This document shows positions 25,989 to 34,693 of a stretch of 64,000 nucleotides of DNA, piece after piece. The notes beneath the pieces are model-generated. The model searched no databases. It worked only from the letters and a program-made list of their open reading frames with translations, and was not told the DNA's origin. A program made the translations under genes and the position numbers. Each line of letters begins with the position of its first letter. The first letter of the stretch is position 1. Origin of the DNA: Paenibacillus albicereus (GTDB taxonomy: Bacteria > Bacillota > Bacilli > Paenibacillales > Paenibacillaceae); NCBI RefSeq assembly GCF_012676905.1, contig NZ_CP051428.1:3620001-3684000 (forward strand), in the 5' to 3' direction.

Positions 25989-27539
25989 ATGAACGATCAA
26001 CGCATCGGCATCATCGACATCGGCTCCAACTCCATCCGCCTCGTCGTCTACGAGGCGACGGCTGGCGGCGCTCAGCGCGTCATCGACGGCAGCAAGCGGC
26101 CGGCGAGGCTCAGCCAGAGGATCACCGCCGACGGCCGCATCGACGAGGAGACGATCGTCGAGCTCGCCGAGACGCTGAGCCACTTCCGCATGCTCTGCGC
26201 GCATCACCGCACGAGCGCCGTGCGGGCGGTCGCGACGGCCGCGCTGCGCAATGCCGTCAACGGCGCCGAGGTGCTGGCCCGGCTGAGCGCCGAGTCCGGT
26301 CTCGACATCGAGCTGCTGCCCGGCGAGGAGGAGGCCGGCTACGGCTTCCTCGGCATGGTCAATACGATGGACGTGCGCGACGGCTTCCTCATCGACATCG
26401 GCGGAGGCAGCACGGAGATTTCCTTGTTCAAGGAGCGCACGCTCGTGCAGAGCGTCAGCTTCCCGTTCGGCTGCGTCAGCCTCGCCCGCAGCTATGCCGA
26501 CCGCGGCATGCTCGGCGACGACGGCCTGCGCCGGCTGGAGGAGATGGCGCTGCGGGCGGCCGAGGAGCAGCCATGGCTGCGCTGGTCGCCGGGCCTGCCG
26601 CTCGTCGGCGTCGGCGGCACGATCCGCGCGCTCGCCAAGGTCCATCAGGCGGTCCGCCATTATCCTTTCCCGCAGACCCACAACTATGCCATTCCGGCCG
26701 AGGACGCCGACCGCCTGTTCGACACGCTGCGGGCGATGCCCCTGGACAAGCGACGCAAGGTTCCGGGCCTCTCCAAGGACCGCGTCGACCTGATCGTGCC
26801 CGGCCTCGCCGTGCTATGCCTGTTCCAGCGGCTGACCGGCGCATCGGAATACCGCGTCTGCGCCGCCGGGCTGCGCGATGGCCTGTTCTTCTCCGTGCAG
26901 TCGCCGGAGCGGCCGCGGCTCGACGACGTGCTGGACTACAGCGTGCGCAACACGTATGCCCTCTATCCCGAGGCGCCGCTTCCGCACGTCAACCAGGTGA
27001 ACCGGCTCTCGCTGCAGCTGCTCGGGACGCTCCGCGGCTCCGCCTCCGGCCGTCCGCTGGAGCGTCTGGGCGATCGGGCGGACAAGCTGCTCGACGCCGC
27101 CTCCCTGCTGTACCGGATCGGAGCGTCGATCGATCACGCCGCCTACCCGAAGCATACGTTCTACCTGCTGACCAACTGCAGCCTGAACGGCATGTCGCAT
27201 CGCGAGAACGTGCTGACCGCCGCGATCGCGGCGTTCCGCAGCCGCAGCCGCTGCAAGTCGCAGCTCGAGCCGTATGCCGCGCTGCTGGAACCCGGAGACG
27301 TCGAGGCGGCCGCGCTGCTGGGCAGCCTGCTGCAGCTCGCCGCCGCGCTCGACCGCAGCGAGACGCAGCCGATCAGCCGGCTCGAGGCGGAAGCGGCGCC
27401 AGCGTTTGAGGAAGGCCGCCTGCTGCTGATCGCCGTGCGGCCTTCCGGCTCGCTCGGACTGGAGCGGCAGGAGGTCGAGGAAGCCGGGCGCGAGTTCGCC
27501 AAGCTCTGGGGACTCCGCCCCGAGCTGTCCGTGCGCTGA
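25989..27539 (+). CDS. ppx: Exopolyphosphatase / Ppx-GppA phosphatase family
   Basis: Likely degrades inorganic polyphosphate from the ends (or cleaves pppGpp). ASKHA-fold motifs: GIIDIGSNSIRLVVYE (first phosphate loop), VATAALRNAVN, LPGEEEAGYGFLGMVN, DIGGGSTEISLF (second loop), and GVGGTIRALAKVHQ. The C-terminal 200 residues form the HD-like helical domain found in longer family members (516 aa here, close to E. coli Ppx at 513). AGGAAAGGGG precedes ATG 25989. Converges on ppk across a shared terminator, so synthesis and breakdown of polyphosphate are linked in place but separately promoted. Confidence 0.9.
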   Translation: MNDQRIGIIDIGSNSIRLVVYEATAGGAQRVIDGSKRPARLSQRITADGRIDEETIVELAETLSHFRMLCAHHRTSAVRAVATAALRNAVNGAEVLARLSAESGLDIELLPGEEEAGYGFLGMVNTMDVRDGFLIDIGGGSTEISLFKERTLVQSVSFPFGCVSLARSYADRGMLGDDGLRRLEEMALRAAEEQPWLRWSPGLPLVGVGGTIRALAKVHQAVRHYPFPQTHNYAIPAEDADRLFDTLRAMPLDKRRKVPGLSKDRVDLIVPGLAVLCLFQRLTGASEYRVCAAGLRDGLFFSVQSPERPRLDDVLDYSVRNTYALYPEAPLPHVNQVNRLSLQLLGTLRGSASGRPLERLGDRADKLLDAASLLYRIGASIDHAAYPKHTFYLLTNCSLNGMSHRENVLTAAIAAFRSRSRCKSQLEPYAALLEPGDVEAAALLGSLLQLAAALDRSETQPISRLEAEAAPAFEEGRLLLIAVRPSGSLGLERQEVEEAGREFAKLWGLRPELSVR

Positions 27540-27574
27540 TCCGCTGATCCGCTGCCTTTGCCAATACAGCGCCC

Positions 27575-27635
27575 AAAGGGGCTGTCCTCCGTATCAAGGT
27601 CCGATTCGTCGGCCCATACGGGGACAGCCCCTTTT
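27575..27635. terminator. Long hairpin between ppx and ppk
   Basis: A 13-bp stem plus a further 6 bp after a one-base bulge (left 27575-27594, right 27616-27635) with a 21-nt loop, ending in TTTT on the plus strand. It separates convergent ppx and ppk. Confidence 0.8.
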
Positions 27636-27638
27636 CCG

Positions 27639-29726
27639 CTACGCTTGCTCGAGGTGCGGCAGCGCTTTTTTCCAGCTGGAGATCCGCTCCGCCTGGAACT
27701 GGCTGCGCAGCGGGTCCTCGCCTTCGGCGGGCCGCATGCGCTCGTAGCCGCCGCTCGCCTGCAGCTCCCGCGCCTTGACGTTGTCCGCCAGCTGCAGGCG
27801 CAGCAGCGCGATCAGGCTGTCGCGCAGGCTGGGATCGAACACCGGGCACATCAGCTCGATGCGCCGCGTCAGGTTGCGCGTCATCCAGTCCGCGCTCGAC
27901 AGGTACACTTCCTCCTCGCCGGCGTTGCGCAGGTACAGCAGGCGCGAATGCTCCAGGAAGCGGTCGACGATGCTGACGACGCGGATGTTCTCGCTGAGGC
28001 CCGGCACGCCGGGACGCAGGCAGCAGACGCCGCGCACGATGAGCTCGATGCGCACGCCGGAGCGCGACGCCTCGTACAGCTTGTCGATCATCTCCTGGTT
28101 GGAGAGCGAGTTCATCTTGGCGGCGATGTAGCCGCCCCGTCCCTCCTCGGCATGCCGCCGCTCGCGGTCGATCAGCCGGAACAGCTGCTCCGTCAGCCCG
28201 CTCGGCGCGACGCTGAACGCCTGCCATTCGTACGGCGACGAGTAGCCGGTCACCTCGTTGAACAGCGCGGACGCGTCCGCGCCGATGATCGGATGCGACG
28301 TGAACAGGCCGATGTCGGTATACGCCTTGGCCGTGCTGTCGTTGTAGTTGCCGGTGCCGACATGGACGTAGCGCCGCAGCTGGTCGGCCTCCCGCCGCAC
28401 GACGAGCAGGATCTTGGCATGCGTCTTGAGGCCGACCAGGCCGTAGACGACGTGGCAGCCCGCCTTCTCCAGCTGGCGCGCCCAGGCGATGTTGCGCTCT
28501 TCGTCGAAGCGCGCCTTGAGCTCGACGACGACCGTCACCTGCTTGCCCGCCTCCGCCGCCGCGGCGAGCGCCTGCACGAGCTCGCTCTGGCCGCTGACGC
28601 GGTAGAGCGTCATCTTTATCGCCAGCACCTGCGGATCGTCCGCCGCCTGCTGGACGAACTCGGCCAGCGGCTCGAACGACTCGTACGGATGATGCAGCAG
28701 CACGTCGCGCTCGCGGATCGTATCGAAGATGAGCTCATGCTCCTCGAGCTCCCTCGGGTAGACCGGCTCGAGCTTCGGGTAGCGGAGGCTTTCCTTGCCT
28801 CCGATCGAGCCGGCGAAGCGCATCAGGAAGCTGAGGTCGAGCGGTCCGCCGATGCGCACGACATGATCGCCGATCTCCAGCTCCTCCTGCAGCAGGTCGA
28901 GGGCGTGCGGATGGAAGCCATCCGCGATCTCGAGCCGCACCGGCATGCCCCACCGCCTGCGCCGAAGCTCCTTCTCGATCTCCTCCAGCAGATCCTCGGC
29001 GCCCTCCTCGTTGAGCGTCAGGTCGGCGTTGCGGGTGAGGCGGAACGGGTGCACGGCTTCCAAGATGTAGCCGCTGAACAGCGTATGGATGAACGTACGG
29101 ATGAGGTCCTCGAGCAGCACGAACTCGAGCTTCTTGCTGTTGCCGCGCACCGGCAGCGCCACGCAGCGCGGCAGGATCGACGGCACCTGCACGATCGCGA
29201 AGTACGGCTCGGCCTCCAGCTCCTCGTCCGGATCGCGCAGCAGCACGGCCAGATACAGTTCCTTCGTATGCAGGAGCGGAAAAGGACGGCTCTGGTCGAC
29301 TGCCATCGGCGTCAGGACAGGAAAGACGATCGTCCGGAAATACTGCTCGACCGCCGCGGCCTGCGAGGCGTTCAAGTCGTCCATTTCGCGGATATGTATG
29401 CCTTCTCGGGCCAGCCCTCTCATGACTTCCCGATAGGTCCGGTACTGCTCGGAGACCATCTGTCCGGTCCGCTTGATGAGCCTCTTCCACAGCCCTTGCG
29501 GCGTATAGCCGGTAAAATCGATCTTCGTGTAGCCCGCCTTGAGCTGGTCCTGGATGCCCGCCATGCGGACGCTCATGAATTCATCCATGTTGCTGGACAC
29601 GATGGACAGGAATTTCGCGCGCTCGAGCAGCGGCGTCGTCGGATCCTGCGCCTCTTCCAGCACCCTGCGGTTGAACTCGATCCAGCTCAGGTCGCGGTTC
29701 ACATAGGGGGACATTGCTTTACTCAT
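27639..29726 (-). CDS. ppk: Polyphosphate kinase 1
   Basis: Reversible transfer of the ATP gamma-phosphate to polyphosphate. All PPK1 regions are visible: N-terminal YVNRDLSWIEFNRRVLEEA, LERAKFLSIVSSNMDEF, the middle domain LTPMAVDQSRPFPLL, DVLLHHPYESFEPL, then the catalytic PLD-like half with GLKTHAKILLVVRRE (autophosphorylated His and following Lys) and YVHVGTGNYND, and C-terminal IVDRFLEHSRLLY and SSADWMTRNL. Length 695 aa is standard. AAGGAGG lies 10 nt before ATG 29726. Upstream of it (29727-29856) no clear promoter could be assigned. Confidence 0.96.
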   Translation of the reverse strand: MSKAMSPYVNRDLSWIEFNRRVLEEAQDPTTPLLERAKFLSIVSSNMDEFMSVRMAGIQDQLKAGYTKIDFTGYTPQGLWKRLIKRTGQMVSEQYRTYREVMRGLAREGIHIREMDDLNASQAAAVEQYFRTIVFPVLTPMAVDQSRPFPLLHTKELYLAVLLRDPDEELEAEPYFAIVQVPSILPRCVALPVRGNSKKLEFVLLEDLIRTFIHTLFSGYILEAVHPFRLTRNADLTLNEEGAEDLLEEIEKELRRRRWGMPVRLEIADGFHPHALDLLQEELEIGDHVVRIGGPLDLSFLMRFAGSIGGKESLRYPKLEPVYPRELEEHELIFDTIRERDVLLHHPYESFEPLAEFVQQAADDPQVLAIKMTLYRVSGQSELVQALAAAAEAGKQVTVVVELKARFDEERNIAWARQLEKAGCHVVYGLVGLKTHAKILLVVRREADQLRRYVHVGTGNYNDSTAKAYTDIGLFTSHPIIGADASALFNEVTGYSSPYEWQAFSVAPSGLTEQLFRLIDRERRHAEEGRGGYIAAKMNSLSNQEMIDKLYEASRSGVRIELIVRGVCCLRPGVPGLSENIRVVSIVDRFLEHSRLLYLRNAGEEEVYLSSADWMTRNLTRRIELMCPVFDPSLRDSLIALLRLQLADNVKARELQASGGYERMRPAEGEDPLRSQFQAERISSWKKALPHLEQA

Positions 29727-29856
29727 CGATGAAGGGCCTCCTTGTCGTTGTCCCTATTATGCAGCGCAACTGTTACTCCTATATTAAGATGCGGTAAAGG
29801 CCAGGTAAATGCCGACTCGGGCGAGAGAAGCCGCCCGCTCTCGGCCGGGGCCTCTA

Positions 29857-30303
29857 TCAGCGGCGGCCGATGAAGATGAATCGGCCGCCGCCCGGGCCGC
29901 CGAAGCCGCCTCCGCCTCCGCGCCGCAGCAGCTTCTCCAGGAGCCGGTACAGCCGCATGCGGTAAAAGCTGCGGGTGACGGGCAGGACGAGCGTCAGGCC
30001 GACCAGGTCGCCGATCGCGCCGGGAAAGATCAGCAGCAGGCTGCCCGCCATCAGGCAAAGGCCGTTCAGCAGCGCATGCCCCGGCGGCTCGCCGAGCTCC
30101 ATCTTGCGCCGCATCTCCGCCCAGGCCTTGCGTCCGTGCGTGCGCATCAGCACGGCGCCGAGCACCGCCGTTCCGGCCAGCAGCAGGAACACGCCGCCGA
30201 CGCCGATCCGGCTGCCGAGCCAGGCCATCGCGACGACCTCCAGCAGCACGTAGGCCGCTCCTCCGAGCAGCATCTTCTGCACCGTTCCGAAGCCTCGGTT
30301 CAT
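29857..30303 (-). CDS. FxsA-family membrane protein
   Basis: A 148-aa FxsA-type protein; E. coli FxsA affects phage T7 exclusion by F, and the general role is unknown. It has three or four hydrophobic helices: VLLEVVAMAWLGS, GVGGVFLLLAGTAVLGAVLM, LLNGLCLMAGSLLLIFPGAIGD (family signature GxLLIxPGxxxD-like) and VGLTLVLPVTRS, then a basic and Gly-rich tail (KLLRRGGGGGFGGPGGGRF). Start 30303 overlaps the thioesterase stop by 4 bp and has AGGAGG. FxsA next to pyk/citZ is also seen in Bacillus. Confidence 0.88.
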   Translation of the reverse strand: MNRGFGTVQKMLLGGAAYVLLEVVAMAWLGSRIGVGGVFLLLAGTAVLGAVLMRTHGRKAWAEMRRKMELGEPPGHALLNGLCLMAGSLLLIFPGAIGDLVGLTLVLPVTRSFYRMRLYRLLEKLLRRGGGGGFGGPGGGRFIFIGRR

Positions 30304-30824
30304 GCGCGCTCCTCCTTTCCGCCCGGCGCCATGCGCCGGATCAGCTCGTACAGCTCCGGCAGCCGCCGGTCGAGGCGCGCCGGACGGAAGCCGCGGTCCA
30401 CCCACACATGGCGGGTGCCGCCCCCGGCAAGCAGCTCTCCCGGCAGCCCTTCGCCGTCCTCCCGGGCCGCGCGGACCGTCCCCTCGCCGAGCGCGGGCAG
30501 CGCCGCTTCCGCCGAGGCCGACGCCAGGCGGCGGATCTGATAGCGGAATCCGACGCGCATCGGCGTGAAGCTCTCGACCCGCGTGCAGACGACGATCGCG
30601 TCGTCATAGCGGGCCGGCTGGCGGAACTGGCTGTCCAGATCCGTCAGCGGGAGCATGAGCCCTTCCTGCTCGATCCGGCCATAAGCATATCCCTTGGAGC
30701 GGATCAGCTCCGTGCGCCCGATCTCGAACCAAGTCAAATAATTCGCATGATACACGACGCCCATCGCGTCCGTCTCCTGATATCTCACCCGCAGCGGGTA
30801 AAGCATCCATTCCGCCTGCTCCAT
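30300..30824 (-). CDS. Acyl-CoA thioesterase, 4HBT/YbgC hot-dog family
   Basis: Likely hydrolyses short acyl-CoA. The hot-dog signature RYQETDAMGVVYHANYLTWFEIGRTELI has the catalytic Asp, and PLTDLDSQFRQPARYDDAI and VGFRYQIRRL follow. The usual family length is about 140 aa; this one has about 30 extra C-terminal residues (VDRGFRPARLDRRLPELYELIRRM), as in longer 4HBT members. Promoter TTGCAA-17-GATAAT lies 42-70 bp upstream. Co-transcribed with fxsA (4-bp overlap). Confidence 0.85.
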   Translation of the reverse strand: MEQAEWMLYPLRVRYQETDAMGVVYHANYLTWFEIGRTELIRSKGYAYGRIEQEGLMLPLTDLDSQFRQPARYDDAIVVCTRVESFTPMRVGFRYQIRRLASASAEAALPALGEGTVRAAREDGEGLPGELLAGGGTRHVWVDRGFRPARLDRRLPELYELIRRMAPGGKEERA

Positions 30825-30865
30825 AAGCCTTGATTGCCCCTTCCTGCCTCTATCCTTGTCCCTTT

Positions 30866-30894
30866 ATTATCGGCTCAAATCAGGCAACTTGCAA
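30866..30894 (-). promoter_or_regulatory. Sigma-A-type promoter for the thioesterase-fxsA operon
   Basis: On the minus strand TTGCAA (plus 30889-30894), 17-nt spacer, GATAAT (30866-30871). The -10 ends 41 nt before the ATG at 30824. Confidence 0.5.
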
Positions 30895-30979
30895 AAAAGC
30901 GCGCCGCTCCCCCTATTGTTCCTCCTTCCGCCCTTTGTTAGCATGAAGCTATATCTCAGCGAAGCGCAGGTGAATGTGC

Positions 30980-31363
30980 ATGGAGGCGCAAGAGCCCAAA
31001 GTATTCCGGACAGCCGTGGAGGCTGCTCTCGAAGCGATCGGCGGAAAATGGAAGCCCGTCATCCTGTTCCACCTGACGTTCGGCACGAAGAGAAACGGCC
31101 AGCTGCTCCGGCTCATCCCCGACATCACCCAGAAGGTGCTGACGCAGCAGCTGCGGGAGCTGCAGCAATCCGGCATCATCGTCCGGATCGCGTACGACGA
31201 GATTCCGCCAAGGGTGGAATACGAGCTGACTCCGTTCGGCCTGACGCTGAAGCCGCTGCTTCACTCGATGTGCCGGTGGGGCGAGTCCTACATCCGGGAA
31301 GCCTATGGAGCGAACGCGGTCGTCGTGCATGGCCCGGACAGCGGCGGCCTGGCGGAAGGATGA
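30980..31363 (+). CDS. HxlR-family transcriptional regulator
   Basis: A 127-aa winged-helix regulator. The HxlR core is AIGGKWKPVILFHLTFGTKRNGQLL with the recognition region DITQKVLTQQLRELQQSGII, and the C-terminal wing VEYELTPFGLTLKPLLHSMCRWGE. The ATG at 30980 is preferred because AGGTG sits 7 nt upstream; an ATG two codons earlier is too close. Convergent with a PRISE-type reductase, a gene class often placed next to such regulators, but no shared promoter region exists here. Confidence 0.88.
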   Translation: MEAQEPKVFRTAVEAALEAIGGKWKPVILFHLTFGTKRNGQLLRLIPDITQKVLTQQLRELQQSGIIVRIAYDEIPPRVEYELTPFGLTLKPLLHSMCRWGESYIREAYGANAVVVHGPDSGGLAEG

Positions 31364-31374
31364 TTCGACGCGAA

Positions 31375-31401
31375 AAGCCCGTGCCTTGAAGGCGCGGGCT
31401 T
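31375..31401 (-). terminator. Hairpin between HxlR gene and reductase
   Basis: A 13-bp arm pair with one G:T (31375-31387 with 31389-31401), closing on a very small loop that must open to about 5 nt. The minus strand runs on TTTTCGCG, suiting the reductase gene. Confidence 0.55.
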
Positions 31402-31430
31402 CGTCCGCTTGCCGGTTACGCGGACTTCGT

Positions 31431-32495
31431 TCAGGGGATGATGCGGCGGAGCCGGAGCTGCTCGAAAATCTGCTCGAACATCGATTCCGTATCGACGAAG
31501 TCATGGAAGCCGAGCCGTCTCGCCTTGGACCCGTCCGACAGGAAGTCATAGTCCCAGGAGAAGACGAAGTCGCCGAACGGCCAGGAAGAGACTTCGCGAT
31601 AGGCATGGGGCTCCAAGCCATGCTTCTCGACGATCCGGTTCCAGACCGGCTCCTTGTCCGCCATCTCGGCTTCCAGCGACATCGGCTGCGAGGAGGGCGG
31701 CGCGGCTTCCATCCCGAAGAAGGAAGCGATGCGCGGCCACATCTCGTTCCAGCGGAACAGATCGCCGTTCGTGATGTTGAACGCCTGATTGGCGGCCCGC
31801 TCCTCGGTCGCCGCCCAGACGGTCGCCCGGGCGAGCAGTCCCGCATCGGTCATCTCCAGCAGCGTGCCGTAGGCGCCCGGCTTGCCCGGGAAGCGCAGCG
31901 GCAGGCCGAGCTCCTTGCTGATCGAGGCATACACCGCGATGACCATCGCCAGATTCATCGGATTGCCCAGAGCGAAGCCCGTCACGACGGACGGCCGCAG
32001 CGCCGACCACGTCCAGGTCTTGCCCCGCTGCTTCTCTTCCAGAAGCTGCTGCTGCGCCATGTTGAACTCATCCGCCAAAGGCCGGGCATCGCTTTCCTTC
32101 GCTGGCGTCTTGAACGGTCCCAGGTGGGCTCCATACACCTTGTAGCCCTGCATGAGGCTGACATGCCGCAGTCCCGGAGAGCCGGCCTCCACGGCCTCGA
32201 CAACATGGCGGAGCATCGCGACGTTGGGCTCCACCAGCTCCGCCCACGTCGGCCGGTCCTGGTAGGCGGCATAGAACACATGCGTCACTTGGGACAGCGA
32301 GCCCAGCTTGGCCCGCGTATCGGCGGCATCGAGCAGGTCCGCAGAGACGTAGCGGATCCGCTTCGACGGCGCCATCGCGCGCCGCGCCACCCCGATCACG
32401 TCCCATTCCGGCATGGCGGCGAGATGCTCCGCCAGATTCCTTCCGATAACCCCTGCCGCTCCTACGACCAGCGCGACTTTGCGCGTATTCTCCAT
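31431..32495 (-). CDS. PRISE-type atypical SDR / NAD(P)H-dependent enal or steroid 5beta-reductase-like
   Basis: An extended short-chain dehydrogenase resembling the progesterone 5beta-reductase/iridoid synthase-like group, which reduces activated C=C bonds. Visible: nucleotide loop VVGAAGVIGRNLAEHL, HVFYAAYQDRPTWAELVEPNVAML, active-site-like QGYKVYGAHLGPFKTPAKE (Lys and Tyr), TWSALRPSVVTGFALGNPMN and FNITNGDLFRWNEMWPRIA. The usual SDR YxxxK is absent, as in PRISE enzymes. Length 354 aa is typical. A palindrome at 32578-32595 lies 83-100 bp upstream. Confidence 0.8.
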   Translation of the reverse strand: MENTRKVALVVGAAGVIGRNLAEHLAAMPEWDVIGVARRAMAPSKRIRYVSADLLDAADTRAKLGSLSQVTHVFYAAYQDRPTWAELVEPNVAMLRHVVEAVEAGSPGLRHVSLMQGYKVYGAHLGPFKTPAKESDARPLADEFNMAQQQLLEEKQRGKTWTWSALRPSVVTGFALGNPMNLAMVIAVYASISKELGLPLRFPGKPGAYGTLLEMTDAGLLARATVWAATEERAANQAFNITNGDLFRWNEMWPRIASFFGMEAAPPSSQPMSLEAEMADKEPVWNRIVEKHGLEPHAYREVSSWPFGDFVFSWDYDFLSDGSKARRLGFHDFVDTESMFEQIFEQLRLRRIIP

Positions 32496-32577
32496 CTTTC
32501 CTCAGCTCCTTTGTTTCGCCTACGTTCATTATGGAGCGCGAGGAGAATCGGCGTAAGTCCGCACTTCCAGGTCACCG

Positions 32578-32595
32578 AGGCACCTGCAGGTGCCT
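32578..32595. promoter_or_regulatory. 18-bp perfect palindrome between pyk and the reductase gene
   Basis: AGGCACCTG / CAGGTGCCT, fully symmetric, 83-100 bp upstream of the reductase ATG and followed on the plus strand by a run of seven T (32602-32608). It may be an operator for the reductase (for example of the HxlR protein) or a hairpin. Confidence 0.4.
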
Positions 32596-32619
32596 GCCCT
32601 CTTTTTTTCGCGCGCGAAA

Positions 32620-32655
32620 AAGGCCGATCCTCTCCGGCGGGAGAGGATCGGCCTT
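32620..32655 (-). terminator. pyk terminator
   Basis: A perfect 16-bp stem (32620-32635 with 32640-32655), 4-nt loop, then TTTTT on the minus strand, 45 bp after the pyk stop. A self-complementary CTTTTTCGCG/CGCGAAAAAG follows. Confidence 0.88.
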
Positions 32656-32699
32656 GAAGGCTGGCTTGGCGGACCGAGCCGAAGGACCGGCTCAACTTC

Positions 32700-34454
32700 T
32701 TACAGGACTTTGCTTTGACCGGTATAGATGACGCCCATCTCGCCGTAGACGGTCACTTCCATGTCGTCATGCAGCAGCTCGAACGCGTTGTCGATGCCGA
32801 TGACCGCCGGGATGCCCAGGTTCAGGCCGACGACGGCCGCATGGCTCGTGATGCCGCCCGATACGGTGATGATCGCCGATGCTTTCTGAATGGCCGGCAT
32901 GTAGTCCTTGTCGGTCGATACCGTGACGAGGATAGAGCCTTCCTTGGTCTTGGCGATCGCTTCCTCCGGCGTGCGGGCGACGACGATCTTGCCCGTAGCG
33001 GTCTGGCTGCCGATGCCTTGGCCCTTGGCGACGAGTTCGCCGATGTGATGCACCTTGATGAGGTTCGTCGTGCCCGCGCGGCCTACCGGCACGCCGGCCG
33101 TAATGACGATCGTGTCGCCGAGCGCGACGAGGCCCGTGCCGAGCGCGCCTTCGACGGCGAAGTTGAACATCTCATCGGTCGTATCGGCGGCGATGCCCTT
33201 CGTTGGGATGACGCCCCACGTCAGGTTCAGACGGCGCATGATGCGATCGTCGGTCGTCACGGCGATGATCGGAGCCTTCGGACGGTACTTGGACACCATG
33301 CGGGCGGTATAGCCGCTCTCCGTCGACGTCACGATCGCCTTGGCCTGCAGGTCGAGGGCGGAGTTCGCCACCGCCTGGCTGATCGCCTCGGTGACGGTCG
33401 TCTGCTGCGCGATCGCCGTCTTGGTCAGGATCTCGCGATAGTCCAGCGCGGACTCGGCGCGTTCGGCGATGCGGGACATCGTCAGCACGGACTCCGTCGG
33501 GTATTTGCCTGCGGCCGTCTCGCCGGACAGCATGATCGCGTCCGTGCCGTCGAGGATGGCGTTGGCCACGTCGCTCGCTTCGGCGCGGGTCGGACGCGGA
33601 TTGCGCTGCATGGAGTCGAGCATCTGCGTCGCCGTGATGACCGGCTTGCCGGCGAGGTTCGCTTTTTGGATCATCGATTTTTGCACGAGCGGCACTTCCT
33701 CGGCCGGAATCTCGACGCCGAGGTCGCCCCGCGCGACCATCAGGCCATCGGACACCTCAAGGATCTCGTCGAGGTTGTCGACGCCCTGCTGGTTCTCGAT
33801 CTTGGAGATGATCTGGATGTGGCCGGCATTGTGGCGCTCCAGCAGCTCGCGGATTTCCAGCACGTCGGACGCCTTGCGCACGAAGGAGGCGGCGATGAAG
33901 TCGACGCCCTGCTCGACGCCGAACACGATGTCGCCGGCGTCTTTTTCCGTGATGCCCGGCAGGGAGATGTGCACGCCCGGAACGTTGACGCCCTTCTTGC
34001 TCTTGATCGGGCCGCTGTTGACGATCTTGCAGTTGATCTCCGTGCCCTGGATGTCCACGACGGTCAGGCCGATCAGGCCGTCGTCGATGAGGACGGTCGA
34101 GCCGATCTTCAGGTCGGCCGGCAGGTTCTTGTACGTCACCGGAATGCGGTGGCGGTCGCCGAGGATCTCTTCGGTCGTCAGCGTGATGTAGTCGTCCTGC
34201 TGCAGCTCGATCGGCTCTTCCTTCAGCTTGCCGAGACGAATCTCAGGCCCTTTGGTGTCGAGCAGGATCGCGACGGTCTTGCCGAGCTCCGCGCATGCCT
34301 GGCGGATGTTCTTGATGCGGTTGCCGTGCTCTTCGAAGTCGCCGTGCGAGAAGTTCAGGCGGGCGACGTTCATGCCGGCCAGAATCAATTTCTTTGTATT
34401 TTCCAGCGATTCGCTGGACGGTCCGATCGTACATACAATTTTCGTTTTGCGCAT
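32700..34454 (-). CDS. pyk: Pyruvate kinase with C-terminal PEP-utilising domain
   Basis: Last step of glycolysis: phosphoenolpyruvate plus ADP to pyruvate. Blocks: [40 protein letters not shown], the catalytic Lys region [55 protein letters not shown] and [10 protein letters not shown]. The C-terminal 110 residues carry the extra PEP-utilising-like domain found in Bacillus enzymes ([21 protein letters not shown]). Length 584 aa matches B. subtilis Pyk (585). GGAGG lies about 12 nt before ATG 34454. The usual upstream neighbour pfkA is missing. Confidence 0.97.
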   Translation of the reverse strand: MRKTKIVCTIGPSSESLENTKKLILAGMNVARLNFSHGDFEEHGNRIKNIRQACAELGKTVAILLDTKGPEIRLGKLKEEPIELQQDDYITLTTEEILGDRHRIPVTYKNLPADLKIGSTVLIDDGLIGLTVVDIQGTEINCKIVNSGPIKSKKGVNVPGVHISLPGITEKDAGDIVFGVEQGVDFIAASFVRKASDVLEIRELLERHNAGHIQIISKIENQQGVDNLDEILEVSDGLMVARGDLGVEIPAEEVPLVQKSMIQKANLAGKPVITATQMLDSMQRNPRPTRAEASDVANAILDGTDAIMLSGETAAGKYPTESVLTMSRIAERAESALDYREILTKTAIAQQTTVTEAISQAVANSALDLQAKAIVTSTESGYTARMVSKYRPKAPIIAVTTDDRIMRRLNLTWGVIPTKGIAADTTDEMFNFAVEGALGTGLVALGDTIVITAGVPVGRAGTTNLIKVHHIGELVAKGQGIGSQTATGKIVVARTPEEAIAKTKEGSILVTVSTDKDYMPAIQKASAIITVSGGITSHAAVVGLNLGIPAVIGIDNAFELLHDDMEVTVYGEMGVIYTGQSKVL

Positions 34455-34528
34455 GGGTCATGATTCCTCCATCAGTTAGCTTGCTTGAACACTATCATTC
34501 ATTCTATCACAATTGGCTCCGGCATAGA

Positions 34529-34580
34529 CATGACTTTCCTCTCTTTACAAGACTTTCGCCCGGTAAAAAGCATGACTTTC
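34529..34580 (-). promoter_or_regulatory. Three direct GACTTTC repeats upstream of pyk
   Basis: Plus-strand GACTTTC occurs at 34532-34538, 34551-34557 and 34574-34580 (minus: GAAAGTC), spaced 19 and 23 bp, about two helix turns. The outer two are part of a 10-bp exact repeat CATGACTTTC. They lie 78-126 bp before the pyk ATG in an AT-richer leader. No known operator was matched. Confidence 0.35.
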
Positions 34581-34620
34581 GATTCAGAACGCATCCTGTT
34601 ATACCATGAAGCTCACGTGG

Positions 34621-34640
34621 GAAGCAAGGCAACTTGCTTC
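34621..34640. repeat. 8-bp perfect inverted repeat upstream of pyk
   Basis: GAAGCAAG-N4-CTTGCTTC. It lies between the accA terminator and the pyk leader; it may be a second hairpin for accA or an operator half of pyk. Confidence 0.35.
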
Positions 34641-34651
34641 GGAACGCGAAA

Positions 34652-34673
34652 AAGCGGCCGCTTGCGGCCGCTT
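34652..34673 (-). terminator. accA terminator
   Basis: Ten-base perfect arms (34652-34661 with 34664-34673), with TTTTTCGCG following on the minus strand, 20 bp after the accA stop. Confidence 0.75.
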
Positions 34674-34693
34674 CTTGCGAACCTGACTTTGGG

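Noticed and set aside
27558-29732. A 724-codon frame opposite ppk, and similar frames opposite pyk, icd and gerAA
   Set aside because: Each mirrors a well-identified gene on the other strand and lacks a ribosome site and any protein motif.
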